A program made the position numbers and the translations under genes. The notes below the pieces were generated by a model. That model made no database searches. It saw nothing but the letters and a program-made list of their open reading frames with translations, and had not been told where the DNA came from. Source: Candidatus Brevefilum sp. (GTDB taxonomy: Bacteria > Chloroflexota > Anaerolineae > Anaerolineales > Anaerolineaceae). From it: 5,539 bases of DNA. Shown in pieces: positions 4,964-5,539 of the stretch; the stretch's first letter is position 1, and every line of letters starts with the position of its first letter. The stretch is taken from assembly GCA_007135845.1 (NCBI GenBank), contig SLIC01000232.1, positions 1 to 5,539 of the forward strand, in the 5' to 3' direction.

Positions 4964-5539
4964 TCATTCTGAGCGGCTCCCTTTAATTTTTTGGCCAACT
5001 GCGCCGCCTGGATGTGTTTCACCAAATTCAGCGATGGAATACTTTCGTAATTTTAATAAGACAACACACAGGGCATCACAAAACGCTGAATTTACAAGCG
5101 AACTGCCAGTCGCAATCATGCCATACGGGTCTACACCCTCAGGGGGGATAATGTTTAAGCAAATATCACAAAGCTTTCCCAAACTGGATTCTGGCTTTTC
5201 AGTCAATACAATCACTTTCGCGCCACGTTTTTTGGCAATTCTCGCCAAATAATTGACTTCAACCGTTTCACCACCCTTCGAAAGGGCGATCAACACATCA
5301 TTTGACCTAACCGCACCAGAAAGACCATGCTGGCTGTCACCAGGATGAACAAAAAGTGCGGGTGTGCCACAACACGATAAAAGGTGCGCCAACCGCTCAC
5401 CTACGGATCTGGAAGTGCCCGAACCTGCTACCAGGACGTGGCCCGTACACCCCAAGAGGGTTTTAGCTGCAATCACCAGCGTATGATCCAATTGATCCGC
5501 AATCGATGCGACTGCCTGACTCTCGATCAAAATTGTTTC
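4964..5539 (-). CDS. SIS-domain sugar-phosphate isomerase, KdsD/GutQ-like (5' end outside window)
   Basis: The frame enters from the right edge and runs 191 codons to a TGA at 4966-4964. The first in-frame possible start inside the window is a TTG at 5530-5528, but the frame is open upstream and the true start is probably outside. It is a single SIS (sugar isomerase) domain. Numbering from that TTG, it has GSGTSRSVG (36-44), VHPGDSQHG (61-69), IALSKGGETVEV (81-92), TGSSLVNSAFCDAL (141-154) and THPGGAVG (172-179), the order seen in arabinose-5-phosphate isomerases. The CBS domains of KdsD/GutQ are absent. Aligned by eye to E. coli KdsD, Glu111, Glu152, His88 and His193 have counterparts (Glu91, Glu131, His68, His173), but catalytic Lys59 is replaced by Thr39. 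It likely interconverts aldose and ketose phosphates in the cytoplasm, possibly for the sugar handled by the neighbouring kinase. The substrate is uncertain. Parts of it are much poorer in G+C than the exporter genes. Confidence 0.82.
   Translation of the reverse strand, partial: ETILIESQAVASIADQLDHTLVIAAKTLLGCTGHVLVAGSGTSRSVGERLAHLLSCCGTPALFVHPGDSQHGLSGAVRSNDVLIALSKGGETVEVNYLARIAKKRGAKVIVLTEKPESSLGKLCDICLNIIPPEGVDPYGMIATGSSLVNSAFCDALCVVLLKLRKYSIAEFGETHPGGAVGQKIKGSRSE

Overview
This is a bacterial window with Shine-Dalgarno starts and ATGA-type gene overlaps. It holds two unrelated units that converge on a gene-free stretch near 3108-3336. I suspect a Chloroflexota (Anaerolineae-like) genome from the general feel of the proteins, but nothing in the sequence proves it. 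Base composition is uneven. Hand counts of single 60-base lines give 24/60 G+C at 1-60, 35/60 at 1021-1080 (exporter ATPase), and 22/60 at both 5041-5100 and 5161-5220 (isomerase).

Plus strand: positions 1-342 are the C-terminal tail of an ABC-F type ATPase whose body lies left of the window. A 183-base spacer follows, carrying a short direct repeat, an inverted repeat and a good -10 box. Next comes a compact three-gene ABC-2 exporter operon: an ATPase (526-1524), a first permease (1521-2312, 4-base overlap) and a second permease (2316-3107, 3-base gap). The pairing of one ATPase with two different six-helix permeases matches the COG4586/COG4587/COG3694 type of exporter. Its cargo cannot be read from the sequence.

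Minus strand: reading from the right edge, a single-domain SIS sugar-phosphate isomerase (5539-4964, start outside the window) is followed by an FGGY-family sugar kinase locus (4860-3337). The pair looks like part of a sugar-catabolic operon, in which a sugar would be phosphorylated and its phosphate isomerised. The kinase reading frame is full length (507 residue positions) but is broken by one in-frame TAG at 4269-4267, before the catalytic Asp. The frame is otherwise intact on both sides, so this is a very recent nonsense mutation, a sequencing error or, least likely, a read-through codon.

I found no mobile element, CRISPR array, RNA gene or clearly new system. The points most worth checking are the amber-interrupted kinase and the isomerase's loss of the Lys that KdsD-type arabinose-5-phosphate isomerases use in the active site.
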